Assembly (NCBI GenBank): GCA_041861885.1
Contig: JBGVUE010000001.1
Location: forward strand, 1,166,001 to 1,230,000
Direction: 5' to 3'
Origin: Haloimpatiens sp. FM7315
GTDB lineage: Bacteria > Bacillota > Clostridia > Clostridiales > Clostridiaceae
Length of the DNA: 64,000 nt
Shown piece by piece: positions 45,764 through 57,185 of the stretch; the first letter of the stretch is position 1, and every line of letters begins with the position of its first letter. The notes under the pieces were generated by a model, which searched no databases, had not been told where the DNA came from, and saw only the letters and a list, made by a program, of their open reading frames with translations. Made by a program: the position numbers and the translations under genes.

Positions 45764-48221
45764 CTAGTTATTCTTATATATAATATCATCGTATTTAATT
45801 ATACCTAAAGGATTAATCTTAATACCAATAAGATTTTCTTTGGATATATATGCCATTTTAGGATGTAGTAGAAAAATCCAAGGATAATCTTCAATAATCA
45901 TATTTTGGATATCATTATAAATATTGAATTTTTTTTCAGGATTCAATATGGTTTTTGCTTCTTCTAAAAGCTCATTTACTTTTTCATTGTTATAATGTGT
46001 AAAATTATAAAAACTTTCAGGGGAGAAAAGTGGTTTTAAAAAATTATCAGGATCACCTGTGTCAGCGGTCCAACCAAAGACAAATAAATCGCATTTATCT
46101 CTTTCATTAGAAGTATTAAAGTCATTATATTTCATTTGTGTTATAGTACATTTAATACCTAAATCAGATAAATTCTTTGCAATAAAATTTGCTATTTTTG
46201 TAAAGCAATCTTCTTTGTTAAATCCTGGCACAGCTATGTTTAAAGATGCATCATTTATGTTATATTTATTCAAAGTATTTTTGAGTATTTTAGTATCTAA
46301 AATAAATGAGGAAAGGGTAGTGTTTTTTAGTATAGAATTAGGTATAGGTCCCTTTGCTTCTTCAGCCATATTATTCATTAGGTCTTCAATTAATTTACTT
46401 CTGTTTATTGAGTAATTAAGGGCTTTTCTAATTTCAATGTTTTTAACTAATGGGTTTAAGCTATTCAAGTTAAAACCGGCATATAGGGAAGTCATTGTAT
46501 CGTAGAATTTAATATTTTTTGTAGAAATTGAATCCATATACTTAATATCACTGTAATAATCAATTGGTATAAAGTCATAAGTGTTTTCAATATAAGATTT
46601 AATAGGGAAACTTATGGAATAATCAATTTGAAATTTGTCTATGTAGGCAGCACCTAAGAAATAATCCTTAAAGGATTTTAATATGCAAAAAGTTTTTTCC
46701 GATTTATCAAGAACAAAAGCTCCGCAACCAGTTATTTTATTGTTATTAATAAAATCATTTTTGCTTATAACAGAACAGCAGTACTGAGTAAGATTAGATA
46801 GAAATCCAGTGTAAGGTGATCTTAGTTTAATGGATAAACTGTATTTATCTAGAATTTTTATACCTGTTACTTCTTTGTGTTTTCCTTCTATATATTCTTT
46901 AGAACCCTCAATATCTGTTAAGTACCAAGAATTGCAGGAATTAAATTTTGGGTTTAGTAATCTCTCTAAGGAAAACTTAACATCCTCAGAAGTGATTTCT
47001 TCGCCGTTGTGAAATTTAGCTCCTTTTCTAAGGTTAAAAATCCAAGTTAAGTTGTCTGCTTCTGCATACCAGCTTTTAGCTATTCCAGCTCCTAAATTAC
47101 CCATTGAATCTATGAGTAGTAAACCACAGTGAGTATTAAATAATATTTGCCCGCTTGCTTGGTCACTTGCAATTATTGGATCGAAATTTTGAGGCATAGT
47201 TCCTATGCATGTTTTTACTTTTATAGATATTTCTTCTTCAGAGGAGCTTGCCTCTATTATATTATCGGAAATTACTTTAAGGTTTAATGCTACTTCTTTA
47301 AGGAGATCAAAAGAATTTTGTGTAAGAAGTGTTTAAAGAAGCCCATTCCACTAAGAACATAACATCTTTTGAGCTATTTTTTAAATTATCAGTTAAGGAT
47401 AAAATACTATCTAAAAACTCAGCTTGTTTTAACATAGCTACATTTATTTCATCTGTACCTTTTTTAGTATCTTCTATAGAATTTATTATTTTATTAAACA
47501 CTGCTTTCGTGTTATTCGCAATTTTGGTTCCTTCTTCAACTTTATTGAAGCTATTAACTATAACACTATTAGTTTTTTCAATTGCTTCATTCATTTCAGA
47601 TATAGTGCTTGAAATCTGTTCTGCTGAATCTCCACTGCTTTTTGCAAGCTTTTTGATTTCCTTTGCAACAACTGCAAAACCTTTACCTGCATCTCCTGAA
47701 CGAGCAGCTTCAATTGAGGCATTTAGAGAGAGAAAGTTAGTTTGCTTTGATATATTTTTTATGATGCTTAGCATTTCATTAATATTAGAGGCTTTACAAT
47801 TAAGATCATTTATTACTGATTTTATTGAATCTACAGAATCATGTATTTCTTGCATTGCAGATAATGAATCTGTTACTGCAAGGGCGCCTTTATTGGCTAT
47901 TATAGCAGTTTTATCAGCTATTTCTTTTGATGTTTCTGTATTTGCTACAATTTCTTGTGATATAGATGAATAGTTATTAATTTCATCGGAGACCTTATTT
48001 ATGGAATTAATTTGGTTTTCCATATTTGAGTTCATGTCTCCAGTGATATTTATAAGGTTATCAATAGCAAAATTTACTTCTTTTAAATTCTTATTTAATC
48101 TGAATAGTACTTTTTTATTGTTGTTTCTACGAATAATGTTGTTGTTATTAAGATTTTTGTCTATGATAGTACTACTATTAGTGTTTGGAATTGAAATGTG
48201 TTGTTTTCTAAATTTAAACAT
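45764..48221 (-). CDS. Cytosolic chemoreceptor fused to an oligopeptide-binding (SBP family 5) domain, frameshifted
   Basis: ATG 48221 after GGGGG. The first about 300 codons form an MCP signalling domain: coiled coils around the tip [20 protein letters not shown] and [13 protein letters not shown]. They end at 47307. A second frame, with no start codon upstream of its first beta strand, continues as [17 protein letters not shown] and then a full SBP_bac_5 domain ([50 protein letters not shown]). A one-base insertion or two-base loss near 47308-47335 joins them to about 819 aa. There is no signal peptide or membrane segment, so it should be a cytoplasmic receptor. It lies opposite the peptidase and Opp genes. 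Confidence 0.72.
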
Positions 48222-48650
48222 AATATCCCCCAAGAACATAATAAATACAAAAATTATCCTAAGCAAAAATAATCCTGTCTCTACTGCATACATAATAAAG
48301 ATGGAAAAAATTAATGATTTGAATATATTCGAAAAACTATATATTAATGTATATTATACCATTTTATTTAGTAATTAGTAATATACATTATGAATTTTCC
48401 TAAAATTCACGCTATTGCTTTACTTAAATTTAAATTTTTATAATACTGATTAAGCTTTCTTATATTAATGGTCACTATTGTTATTCACTTAATGCAACTA
48501 TTTTTGTTAATAGTAAAATTAAGTATATACTTTCTTTGGAAAATCCATGTACTACTTTACCTTGTGGAAGAATATATCATCTAATTTAGAAATAAATATA
48601 CTTCAAAATATAATATATATTCGGATAATCATTTGATTTTATAATATTCA

Positions 48651-48679
48651 TTGAAAAGATATTATAAATACAATATAAT
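48651..48679 (+). promoter_or_regulatory. Promoter of the Cwp84-like peptidase gene
   Basis: TTGAAA at 48651 and TATAAT at 48674-48679 are 17 bases apart. A perfect 11-bp hairpin (48710-48742, AATATTGTATT/AATACAATATT) lies just before the ribosome binding site. I see no gene in the rest of 48222-48755. Confidence 0.6.
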
Positions 48680-48755
48680 TCCAGTACAGAATATTGTCTA
48701 AAATAGGTAAATATTGTATTATTTATGAAAAAATACAATATTATAAGGAGGCATT

Positions 48756-50211
48756 ATGAAAAAAGTTATTAAGCATTATCTTGGGGAGTGCGTTACTACT
48801 TAATAATTTAATTGTAGTTAAAGCCACTGAAACACCTTTGAATTTACCTAGTAGGTATGATTTAAGAAATGTAGAGGGCAAAAGCTACGTAACACCTGCA
48901 AGAAATCAAGGAAGAGCAGGTTCTTGTTGGGCTTTTGCAGCAATGGCATCTTTGGAGTCTGCTATTATGAAAAAAAATGGGGGAGTTCCAATAGAAAAGG
49001 AAGAAGATAAGCATAAAGGAATAGACTTTATTGATTTATCTGAGGATCACATGGATAGAAATAACGGTTTTGATTACGAACCTCGACAAGGTGGACGTTA
49101 TGAATGTGCAGTATCCTATTTAAACAGTAGAAAGGGTCCTTACTTAGAACAGGATTTTCCTTTTGGCAAAGTAAATAGCGATGGAACTTATGAAATGCCA
49201 GAAAGTAAAGAAGTTACAGAAGAAAAAATTCCCTATTATGTTCAAGGTGTAAAGTTCATAGAAAATGTAGACGTACATACTTTTGCTACAAAAGAGAATA
49301 TGATGGATAAGATTAAAGATACCAAAAAAGCAATTATGGACTTTGGTGCAGTTTCTACTAATATATATCAATCCCACGATGGAAAGGAAACATTCCCTTA
49401 TACAGATGAAAAATATTATAATGAAGATACCTTTGCCTATTATTGTGATGGACTTGATGGAAAGTATAATAAAATTACAAATCATGCTATATCAATAGTA
49501 GGATGGGATGATGATTTTTCAAAGGACAATTTTAGACTAAACCTAAGTATAATGGTGCTTGGATATGTAAGGATGCACAGGGACAAGGCTTTGGAGATAG
49601 TGGTTTTTATTATGTATCCTATGAAAGCGTTTGTATAACTACAACTCATTATTGCTTTACAGATGTTGTAAAAGCCATAGTAAGATTTCTAAAGAAATGA
49701 AAATTAACCTAAAAAAAGATACAAAGAAGCCAAATATAGGAGAAATAAAATATACACAAAATAAAATTGAAGTTCCTGTTAAGGATGAAACTTCAGGAAT
49801 AAAAGAAGTTAGATGTAGTTTAAAGGAAGAAAGCGGAAAAGAAATCACTAAAAATCTAGAAATAAATGAGGGCATTGCAGCCTTAAGCACAGAGAATAGC
49901 TTTAAAGGAACTATAAAAGTTGATATGAATAAAGAAAATAATAAAGAGACAATAAGTTATATTAAAGATAACTTAAATAAAGATGGTAATATATATTTGT
50001 TAGGAGAAAAGAGTGTAGTTGCTGAAAGTATTATAGATTCACTTAAATCAGAAGGATTTAGTAAATTTAAAAGATTAGGTGGAAAGGACAAATAACTAAA
50101 CAAAAGGAATATTTGAATTCAACTGATATTAAAGATTTGTATATATTAGGTGGAACTGGAGCAGTTTCTGAAGAAACAGTAAAAAAATTAATGAATAATT
50201 TTAAAAATTAA
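48756..50211 (+). pseudogene. Secreted C1-family cysteine peptidase with cell-wall-binding repeat (Cwp84-like), several frameshifts
   Basis: ATG 48756 after AAGGAGG. Two extra As in the A6 run 48759-48764 give the signal peptide MKKKLLSIILGSALLLNN. The papain-like domain has the catalytic Cys in NQGRAGSCWAFAA and His in NHAISIVGWDDD. Further breaks at about 49534, 49670-49673 and 50083 separate the GAWICKDAQGQGFGDSG segment and a C-terminal half like a cell-wall-binding type 2 repeat (NIYLLGEKSVVAESIIDSL, DLYILGGTGAVSEETVKKL). At the usual catalytic Asn (KNSWG) it has KDAQG. Four breaks leave open whether it is a true pseudogene or poor sequence. It would be a surface protease feeding the Opp importer. 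Confidence 0.68.
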
Positions 50212-50369
50212 TGTAATTTATGTAAATAGAAAAAAATTTGATTTACTAAGGATATTCTGTTTTTAAATACAGATTGATTAAATACAAATACCATATTATA
50301 ATCATTTTGGCAAAATATTTTTAAATATACTATAAAATAAAATAATTAATTTTAGTAGGGGTGAAGATT

Positions 50370-52040
50370 ATGAAATTCAAGAAATTGTTTGCTTTAACAG
50401 TAACAGCAGCTATGACAGCATCTTTTTTCACAGGTTGTGGAGCAAGTAATAGTAATACAGCAGCAAAAAAAGTAGAAACAAAGGCAAAAGAAAGTATAAT
50501 CTATGGCATAAATACTGCACCATCAGGAGTTTTCAATCCATTGGTTGCAGACACAAGATATGATGTAAACGTTAATGCTATAATTTATTTGCCACTTTTA
50601 AAAATTGACTCAAAAGGAGAATTTGTACCGGCTTTAGCTGATAAATACGAAATTTCTGAAGATCAAAAAACTATTACATACAAATTAAATTCTAAAGCTA
50701 AATGGCATGATGGAAAAGAAGTTACAGCAGAGGATGTTATATTTACTTTAACTTCTCTAGCTGACCCTAAATATGGCGGAGAGCTTTCTGATGTTGTTTC
50801 AAGAATAAAGGGTGCTAAAGAATACAGTAGTGGCAGTGCTAAAAATGTTTTAGGGTTAAAGGCTGTTGATAAAAGCACAGTACAAATAGAATTAACAGAA
50901 GCTTATGCTCCTGCACTAATCCAAATATCTGGATTACAAACAATTCCAAAACACATATGGGAAAAAGAACCTGTTGAAAAATGGGCAGAAGCTAAGGATT
51001 TACTTTCAAAACCAGTAGGATCAGGTGCATACAAACTTAAAGAATACAAAGATGGAGAATTTGTTAAGTTTTCTTCTTCAGAAGATTTCTTTGGTGAAAA
51101 AGCAAAAACTAAGAATTTCATTTTAAAAGTTATAAATGGAGATACTCTTCAAGCAGAGTTAAAAAATCACAGTGTTGATATAGCAAATATAAAAGATATT
51201 AAAAAAGCAGATATCGAGTCAGTAAAAAAAGATGGATATAGTGTAGCTAGCTATGAAGATTTTATGTTCCAGTATATGGGCTTTAATCTTAGAAATCCAA
51301 AATTCCAAGATAAAAAAGTTAGACAAGCTTTTGTATATGCAATTGATAGACAAGCTATGGTAGATAAATTAATTGAAGGCAGAGGAACTGGTATAAATAC
51401 TGCATTGCTTCCAACAGGCTGGGCATATCCAAAAGAAGGATTAAATGAATATAAATACGATGTTGAAAAAGCAAAAACTCTTATGAAAGATGCAGGGTGG
51501 ACTTTAAAAGACGGTACACTTGTAAATGCAAAGGAAGAAAAATTTGAAGTAACATTAAAGGTTCCAACAGGTTTAAAAGCAAGAGAACAATCTGCTTTAA
51601 TCATACAAGAAGCACTTAAAAAAATCGGAGTAACTGTTAAGATAGAAACAATGGAATTTCCAACTTTAATGACTCAAGTTGTTAAAAACCATGAATTTGA
51701 TTTATATTTAATGGGCAACACTTTATCAGCAGATCCTGATCCAAAGGCATTCTGGTACTCAAAAGCAGCAAGTGATAAAAAAGGTGAAATAGGATATAAC
51801 ATAGTTGGTTATAGAAATGAAGAAGTAGATAAAATAATTGATGAGGGACTATCAACAATTGATAGGGCAAAGAGAACTGAGACTTATGCAAAATTTGGTA
51901 AGATAATAAATGAAGATGTTCCAGAAGTATTCTTATATGTTCAAAATAATGATATAGCATATAACAAGAACTTAAAGAACTTCAACCCATCAACTTTTGA
52001 TGAATTTGCTAATATAGAAAATTGGGAAATACAAGAATAG
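50370..52040 (+). CDS. oppA: Oligopeptide ABC transporter, substrate-binding lipoprotein
   Basis: 556 aa from ATG 50370 after GGGGTGAAG. Lipoprotein signal with FFTGC, lipid on Cys23. The SBP_bac_5 domain has VADTRYDVNVNAIIYLPLL, KWHDGKEVTAEDVIFTL and FNLRNPKFQDKKVRQAFVYAID (core VRQAFVYAIDRQAMV). It captures peptides outside the membrane for the permease. A terminator-like hairpin after the gene should raise its expression above the rest of the operon. Confidence 0.9.
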   Translation: MKFKKLFALTVTAAMTASFFTGCGASNSNTAAKKVETKAKESIIYGINTAPSGVFNPLVADTRYDVNVNAIIYLPLLKIDSKGEFVPALADKYEISEDQKTITYKLNSKAKWHDGKEVTAEDVIFTLTSLADPKYGGELSDVVSRIKGAKEYSSGSAKNVLGLKAVDKSTVQIELTEAYAPALIQISGLQTIPKHIWEKEPVEKWAEAKDLLSKPVGSGAYKLKEYKDGEFVKFSSSEDFFGEKAKTKNFILKVINGDTLQAELKNHSVDIANIKDIKKADIESVKKDGYSVASYEDFMFQYMGFNLRNPKFQDKKVRQAFVYAIDRQAMVDKLIEGRGTGINTALLPTGWAYPKEGLNEYKYDVEKAKTLMKDAGWTLKDGTLVNAKEEKFEVTLKVPTGLKAREQSALIIQEALKKIGVTVKIETMEFPTLMTQVVKNHEFDLYLMGNTLSADPDPKAFWYSKAASDKKGEIGYNIVGYRNEEVDKIIDEGLSTIDRAKRTETYAKFGKIINEDVPEVFLYVQNNDIAYNKNLKNFNPSTFDEFANIENWEIQE

Positions 52041-52052
52041 AATATAATTATA

Positions 52053-52080
52053 ATTAGAGAAGGTGTATTCCTTCTCTAAT
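52053..52080 (+). terminator. Intra-operon attenuating hairpin after oppA
   Basis: TTAGAGAAGG and CCTTCTCTAA form a perfect 10-bp stem followed by TTT, between oppA and oppB. Confidence 0.65.
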
Positions 52081-52097
52081 TTCATAAGAGGTAAAAG

Positions 52098-53065
52098 ATG
52101 AAAAAGTATATTTTAAAAAGATTTTTTATATCTTTAGTTATGATTTTTGGAGTTTCAATTATAATTTTTGTGCTTGTTCAAAGTCAACCAGGGGATCCTT
52201 ATTCAACAATGATAAGTCCCACTATTAGTAAGGAAACTGTACAAAAAATGCTAAGAAAAATAGGATATTATGATCCTATATGGCTTAAATACGTTAAATG
52301 GCTTAAGAGAGCTATTGTGGGGAATTTAGGATATTCAATAAAATATAAAATTCCAGTATTAAATGTTATAACACCAAGACTATATAATACCCTTATTTTG
52401 TCTATAACTTCCTTTATAATTAGTGCAATTGTAGCTATTATAGCTGGAGTTTATGCAGCTTCAAAGAGAAATTCATTCTTTGATAAAATAAGTGGGCTTT
52501 TAGCCTTTATTTTTTTATCAATTCCAACTTTTTCTTTGGACTTCTTTTAGTGAAAGGGTTAAGTTATGATACTAGTTTACTTCCTACATCTGGAATGGTA
52601 ACTATTGATAAAGAATACACAGGATTTAAACATATTGTAGATGTTACAAAACACATGATTATGCCAGTTATAGTATTATCTTTAACTCAAATTGCGGTTT
52701 TATTTAGGTATACACGCTCATCTATGATAGACTCACTAGACAAGCAGTATATTGTAACTGCTAGGGCTAAGGGGTTAAGTAGAAAAAAGGTAATTTGGAA
52801 TCATGGATTTAAAAATTCTATGATTTCAATTATTACAATTCTTTGCATGCAGCTCCCTTCTTTATTTTCAGGAGCTCTTATAACTGAAACAATTTTTGTT
52901 TGGCCAGGGATAGGAAGACTTAACTATGATGCAGTAGTATCAAGAGATTATCCTCTTATTATGGGGATAGCTATGTTAACTGCTATTCTTATAATATTTT
53001 CTAATTTCTTGTCTGATGTTTTATATTCTGTAATTGATCCAAGAATTCGATTACACAAGGATTAG
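52098..53065 (+). CDS. oppB: Oligopeptide ABC transporter permease, frameshifted
   Basis: ATG 52098 after AAGAGG. The frame breaks at T5 (52529-52533); a sixth T gives IPTFFFGLLLVKGLSYD and an intact protein of about 322 aa with six membrane segments and the cytoplasmic EAA-like loop ARAKGLSRKKVIWNHGFKN that contacts the ATPases. Second gene of the opp operon. Confidence 0.87.
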
Positions 53066-53077
53066 TGAGGTAGATAT

Positions 53078-53909
53078 ATGAGATTTAAATATAGTAAAAA
53101 AATATTTTGGCAACTATTGGTCTTACAATTATTGTGCTTTTAATTGTAATTTCAATTTTAGCTCCATATATAACGAAATACAATCCTAATGCAAATGACC
53201 TTTATAATATGTACTCTCCGCCAAGTAAAGAACATATTTTAGGCACAGATGAAGTTGGTAGAGATGTATTTTCAAGACTTGTTTATGGTGGCAGGGTATC
53301 TCTACTTGTTGGATTTTCTGCAATGCTTGTGCAGCTGATTTTAGGAATTATTTTAGGCATGGTATCAGGGTATTTTGGAGGCTTTATAGATAAAATAATA
53401 ATGATGGTTGTTGATATAATAATGTGCTTTCCTTTCTTTGTTGTGGCAATAACAATTGCTGCTATAGTAGGACCTAGTATTTGGAACCTAATATGTATTA
53501 TTGGCTTTTTATCTTGGCCTGGAATTGCAAGAATAATTAGAGCTGAAATACTCTCTTTAAAGAAAAATGACTATATTATGGCGGCTAAGGCCATGGGATT
53601 AAATGATGGAGAAATTATAATCAATCATTTAATGCCAAATGTTATATCACCAATAATCGTGGCTGCCACTTTAGCTATTGCCGAGGCAATACTATCCGAA
53701 GCTGCTTTAAGTTTTTGGGTATGGGAGTTAGGCCTCCAATGCCAAGCTGGGGTAATATATTGTCCGCAGCTAAGAATGTAACTACGCTTCAAAGACAATG
53801 GTGGTTATGGATTCCAGCAGGGGTTATGGTTATTATTGTAGTTGTGTCTATAAATTTTGTAGGGGATGGAATTAGAGATTATTTAGATCCCATAAATAAA
53901 AGAAAGTAA
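53078..53909 (+). CDS. oppC: Oligopeptide ABC transporter permease, two frameshifts
   Basis: ATG 53078. The N-terminus breaks at A7 (53096-53102); eight As give SKKNILATIGLTIIVLL. A second break at T5 (53712-53716) is repaired to ALSFLGMGVRPPMPSWGN. Repaired length about 277 aa, six segments, with the EAA loop AAKAMGLNDGEIIINHLMPN. It pairs with oppB. Confidence 0.87.
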
Positions 53910-53920
53910 GGTGTTATATA

Positions 53921-54888
53921 GTGAGCCTTTTAGAAGTAAATAATTTGTCAACTTCCTTTGATATAGAGGGTGAAAAATTTTTAGCTGTAAATGATATAAG
54001 TTTTAATTTAAAAGATGGAGAGATTTTAGGAATCATAGGAGAATCGGGAAGCGGAAAAAGCGTTACTGCCTTATCAGTTATGAATTTACTTCCTAAGTAT
54101 AAGGCTAAAATTGAATCTGGAAGTATAATGTTTAAGGGAAAAGACCTTACAAAGTTAAAAGAAAAAGAATTATGTAAAATTCGAGGTGAAGATATAAGTA
54201 TTATATTTCAAGAGCCCATGACAGCCCTAAATCCTATAGTAACAATTGAAGAACAAATAAGGGAAGTATTATTAACTCACAGGTCTTTATCAAAAAATGA
54301 AATTTTTAATGAAATAAGGGAAGTATTATTAAAGCTAAGAATACCTAATCCAGAAGAATTTATGAAAAAATATCCTTTTGAAATAAGCGGTGGAATGCTT
54401 CAAAGGGTAGTAATTGCTATGGCAATTATTTGTAAACCTTCTATTATAATTGCAGATGAGCCTACAACTGCTTTGGATGTAACAACTCAAGCAGAAATAT
54501 TAAATTTATTAAAAGAAATAACAAAGGATATAGGAAGCTCTATAATTCTAATTACTCATGATTTAGGGGTTATAGCTGAAATGGCAACAAAAGTAGCTGT
54601 TATGTACAGAGGAAGAATTATAGAAGAATCTTCTTCTCTAGAGTTTTTGATAATCCAAAGCATCCTTATTCTAAAGGGTTGATAAAGTCTATGCCTAAAA
54701 ATTATAATTGTAGTAATAGATTTTATTCTATAAAGGGTACAGTGCCTTATTTAACGGAGGAAATTAATGGCTGTGAATTCTGTAATAGATGTGATAAGTC
54801 TATGAAAATATGTTCAGTTAAAGTTCCTTTTGATATTAAAGTAAATGAGGATCACAGAGTTAAATGCTGGCTTTATGATAAAAGATAA
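53921..54888 (+). CDS. oppD: Oligopeptide ABC transporter ATPase, frameshifted
   Basis: GTG 53921 after AAGGTG. Walker A IGESGSGKSVT, Q-loop IIFQEPMTALNP, signature EISGGMLQR and Walker B IIADEPTTALDV. The frame breaks at T5 (54644-54648); a sixth T gives FFDNPKHPYSKGLIKSM and the C-terminal Cys motif region (CEFCNRCDKSMKIC) typical of Opp ATPases. Repaired length about 322 aa. Confidence 0.9.
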
Positions 54889-54904
54889 TGATTTAGGGGG
54901 AAAA

Positions 54905-55981
54905 ATGGATAATTTCAGTAAGTCTCATAAGTTAAATAAAAATAATATGGAAAATGAAACAGAAAACCTTTTGGAGGTTAAAAATTTAAAAAAGTACTTT
55001 GAAACTAGAGAAAATTTTCTTCCAAATTTTAAAAATATTTTTCTAAAAAGAGAAGGCAGCCTAGAAAAAAACAAAAGACAATTTAAGGCAGTAGATGGAG
55101 TTTCCTTTAATATAAAACCTGGAGAAATATTAGGTCTTGTTGGAGAATCAGGTTGTGGAAAATCAACTACTGGAAAGTCTATCTTAAGATTAATTGAACC
55201 TACTTTTGGAAGTGTAGTTTTTAGAGGAAAAACAATATTTGATGTGGAGAATAAAATATATATGCCAAAAGATGAACTTTTAAGCATAAGAGGGGATCTT
55301 CAATTTATTTTTCAAGATCCCTATGCTAGTTTGAATCCAAGAATGAAAATTGAAAAGATAGTATCTGAGGGAATTATAAAACATAAAATAGCTGAAAAAT
55401 CAGAGGTTCAAGATAGATGTGAAGAGATATTAAATCTTTGTGGATTGTCAAAAGGGGATCTTAAAAAATTTCCAAATGAATTTAGTGGTGGCCAAAGGCA
55501 GAGAATAGGAATTGCAAGAGCCTTAGCGGTAAATCCTAAATTTGTTATTTGTGATGAGCCTACAGCTGCATTAGATGTGTCAATTCAATCCCAAATATTA
55601 AATCTTATGCTTGATTTAAAGGATAAATTTCAATTAACTTATTTATTTATTTCACATAATTTAGAGGTGGTAAGGTATTTTTGTGATACAATTTGTGTAA
55701 TGTACCTTGGAAAAATAGTTGAAAAAGCCAAGGCTAAAGAATTATATGAAACTTCACTGCATCCATATACCAAAGCGTTGCTTTCATGTGTACCTAAAAA
55801 TCATCCCTCTGAGATTAGAGATAAAATTTTACTTAAAGGAAATGTTCCAAGTGCTTCTGATATTCCAAGTGGATGTAGATTCCATACTAGATGTCCATAT
55901 TGTGAAGATAAGTGCATAATTAATGAGCCTCCATTAAGAGAGGCCACTAAAGGTCATTATGTAGCCTGTCATAAGATATAA
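54905..55981 (+). CDS. oppF: Oligopeptide ABC transporter ATPase
   Basis: 358 aa from ATG 54905 after AGGGGG. Walker [15 protein letters not shown], signature [16 protein letters not shown], Walker [13 protein letters not shown], and the C-terminal zinc-like/Fe-S Cys motif [14 protein letters not shown] found in OppF/DppF. The first 50 residues are an extra charged, Asn/Lys-rich stretch. Partner of oppD. Confidence 0.93.
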   Translation: MDNFSKSHKLNKNNMENETENLLEVKNLKKYFETRENFLPNFKNIFLKREGSLEKNKRQFKAVDGVSFNIKPGEILGLVGESGCGKSTTGKSILRLIEPTFGSVVFRGKTIFDVENKIYMPKDELLSIRGDLQFIFQDPYASLNPRMKIEKIVSEGIIKHKIAEKSEVQDRCEEILNLCGLSKGDLKKFPNEFSGGQRQRIGIARALAVNPKFVICDEPTAALDVSIQSQILNLMLDLKDKFQLTYLFISHNLEVVRYFCDTICVMYLGKIVEKAKAKELYETSLHPYTKALLSCVPKNHPSEIRDKILLKGNVPSASDIPSGCRFHTRCPYCEDKCIINEPPLREATKGHYVACHKI

Positions 55982-56009
55982 TGACCCAACAATTTTTAGG
56001 AGGTAGGTT

Positions 56010-57110
56010 ATGTCAAAGGTTGTTTTGGAGAAAGTAGAAAAAGTTTATCCTAATGGATTTGTGGCTGTGCATGGAATTGATTTAGAGATTAATGATGGAG
56101 AATTTATGGTATTTGTAGGACCTTCAGGTTGTGCAAAATCTACAACTCTTAGGATGATAGCCGGCCTTGAGAAAGTGTCAAGGGGAAAAATATATATAGG
56201 TGATAAAATGGTAAATGACATTCAGCCAAAGGATAGGGGAATTGCTATGGTATTCCAAAATTATGCGTTATATCCACATATGACTGTTTATGACAATATG
56301 GCTTTTCCTTTAAAATTAAAAAAGGTTTCTAAAGATGACATAAAAGAAAAAATTAAAGAAGTAGCTGAAATATTGGATTTAGAGGAGGTTTTGAAAAGAA
56401 AGCCTAAAGAATTATCAGGAGGGCAAAGACAAAGAGTTGCAGTTGGAAGAGCTATTGTTAGAAATCCGGAAGTGTTTTTATTTGATGAACCTTTATCAAA
56501 TTTAGATGCAAAATTAAGGGTACATATGAGAGTACAATTATCTAAGCTCCACAAAAAGCTAAAATCTACTATGATATATGTTACACATGATCAAGTTGAG
56601 GCTATGACAATGGGAGATAGAATTTGTGTAATGAATTTAGGTAAAATTATGCAAGTGGATACACCTATAAATTTATATAAGTATCCAGAAAATAAATTTG
56701 TAGCTAGCTTTATTGGTTCTCCTGCAATGAATATTGTAGAAGGGGAACTTATAGGTTTTGGAGAAAATATTCTTGTCAAAATTGGAGATAGAGAGTTTAA
56801 ATTGCCAGATAACAAAAAAGAAAAAGTAAAGAATTACATAGGAAAAAGAGTTTATTTAGGAATAAGACCTGAGGATATTTATATAGATAATATAGAAAAT
56901 ACGGAAAGAATTCAAGGAATTATAGACGTAATTGAAAATATGGGTAATGAGGCCTTTGTGTATTTTAAAGCCTTTGGAGAGCAATTTATTGCTAAAGTAG
57001 ATCCTTCAAAGATAAATGGTTTAGAAATTACAAAAGAAGCAACTTTCGGCTTTCATATGGATAGCTTTCATATTTTTGATCATGTTAGCGAGAAAAATAT
57101 AAGTATATAA
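56010..57110 (+). CDS. MsmK/UgpC-type sugar ABC transporter ATPase
   Basis: 366 aa. Walker A is GPSGCAKSTTLRMIAG, with Ala where most relatives have Gly; then QNYALYPHMTVYDN, signature LSGGQRQRVAVGRAI, Walker B FLFDEPLSNLDA and a C-terminal TOBE domain with IRPEDIYI. These multitask ATPases energise several carbohydrate importers; none is encoded here. It follows oppF by 29 bases with its own AGGAGG and may be a rider on the opp transcript. Confidence 0.88.
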   Translation: MSKVVLEKVEKVYPNGFVAVHGIDLEINDGEFMVFVGPSGCAKSTTLRMIAGLEKVSRGKIYIGDKMVNDIQPKDRGIAMVFQNYALYPHMTVYDNMAFPLKLKKVSKDDIKEKIKEVAEILDLEEVLKRKPKELSGGQRQRVAVGRAIVRNPEVFLFDEPLSNLDAKLRVHMRVQLSKLHKKLKSTMIYVTHDQVEAMTMGDRICVMNLGKIMQVDTPINLYKYPENKFVASFIGSPAMNIVEGELIGFGENILVKIGDREFKLPDNKKEKVKNYIGKRVYLGIRPEDIYIDNIENTERIQGIIDVIENMGNEAFVYFKAFGEQFIAKVDPSKINGLEITKEATFGFHMDSFHIFDHVSEKNISI

Positions 57111-57185
57111 ATTATTATGTATTGAAGGATTGAACATAATAATGTATTTTCACAAATTTATCACAATTGTATTTAAATTTTATCA

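Noticed and set aside
47329-47973. 214-codon frame opposite the chemoreceptor
   Set aside because: Shadow of the MCP coding strand; no ribosome site.
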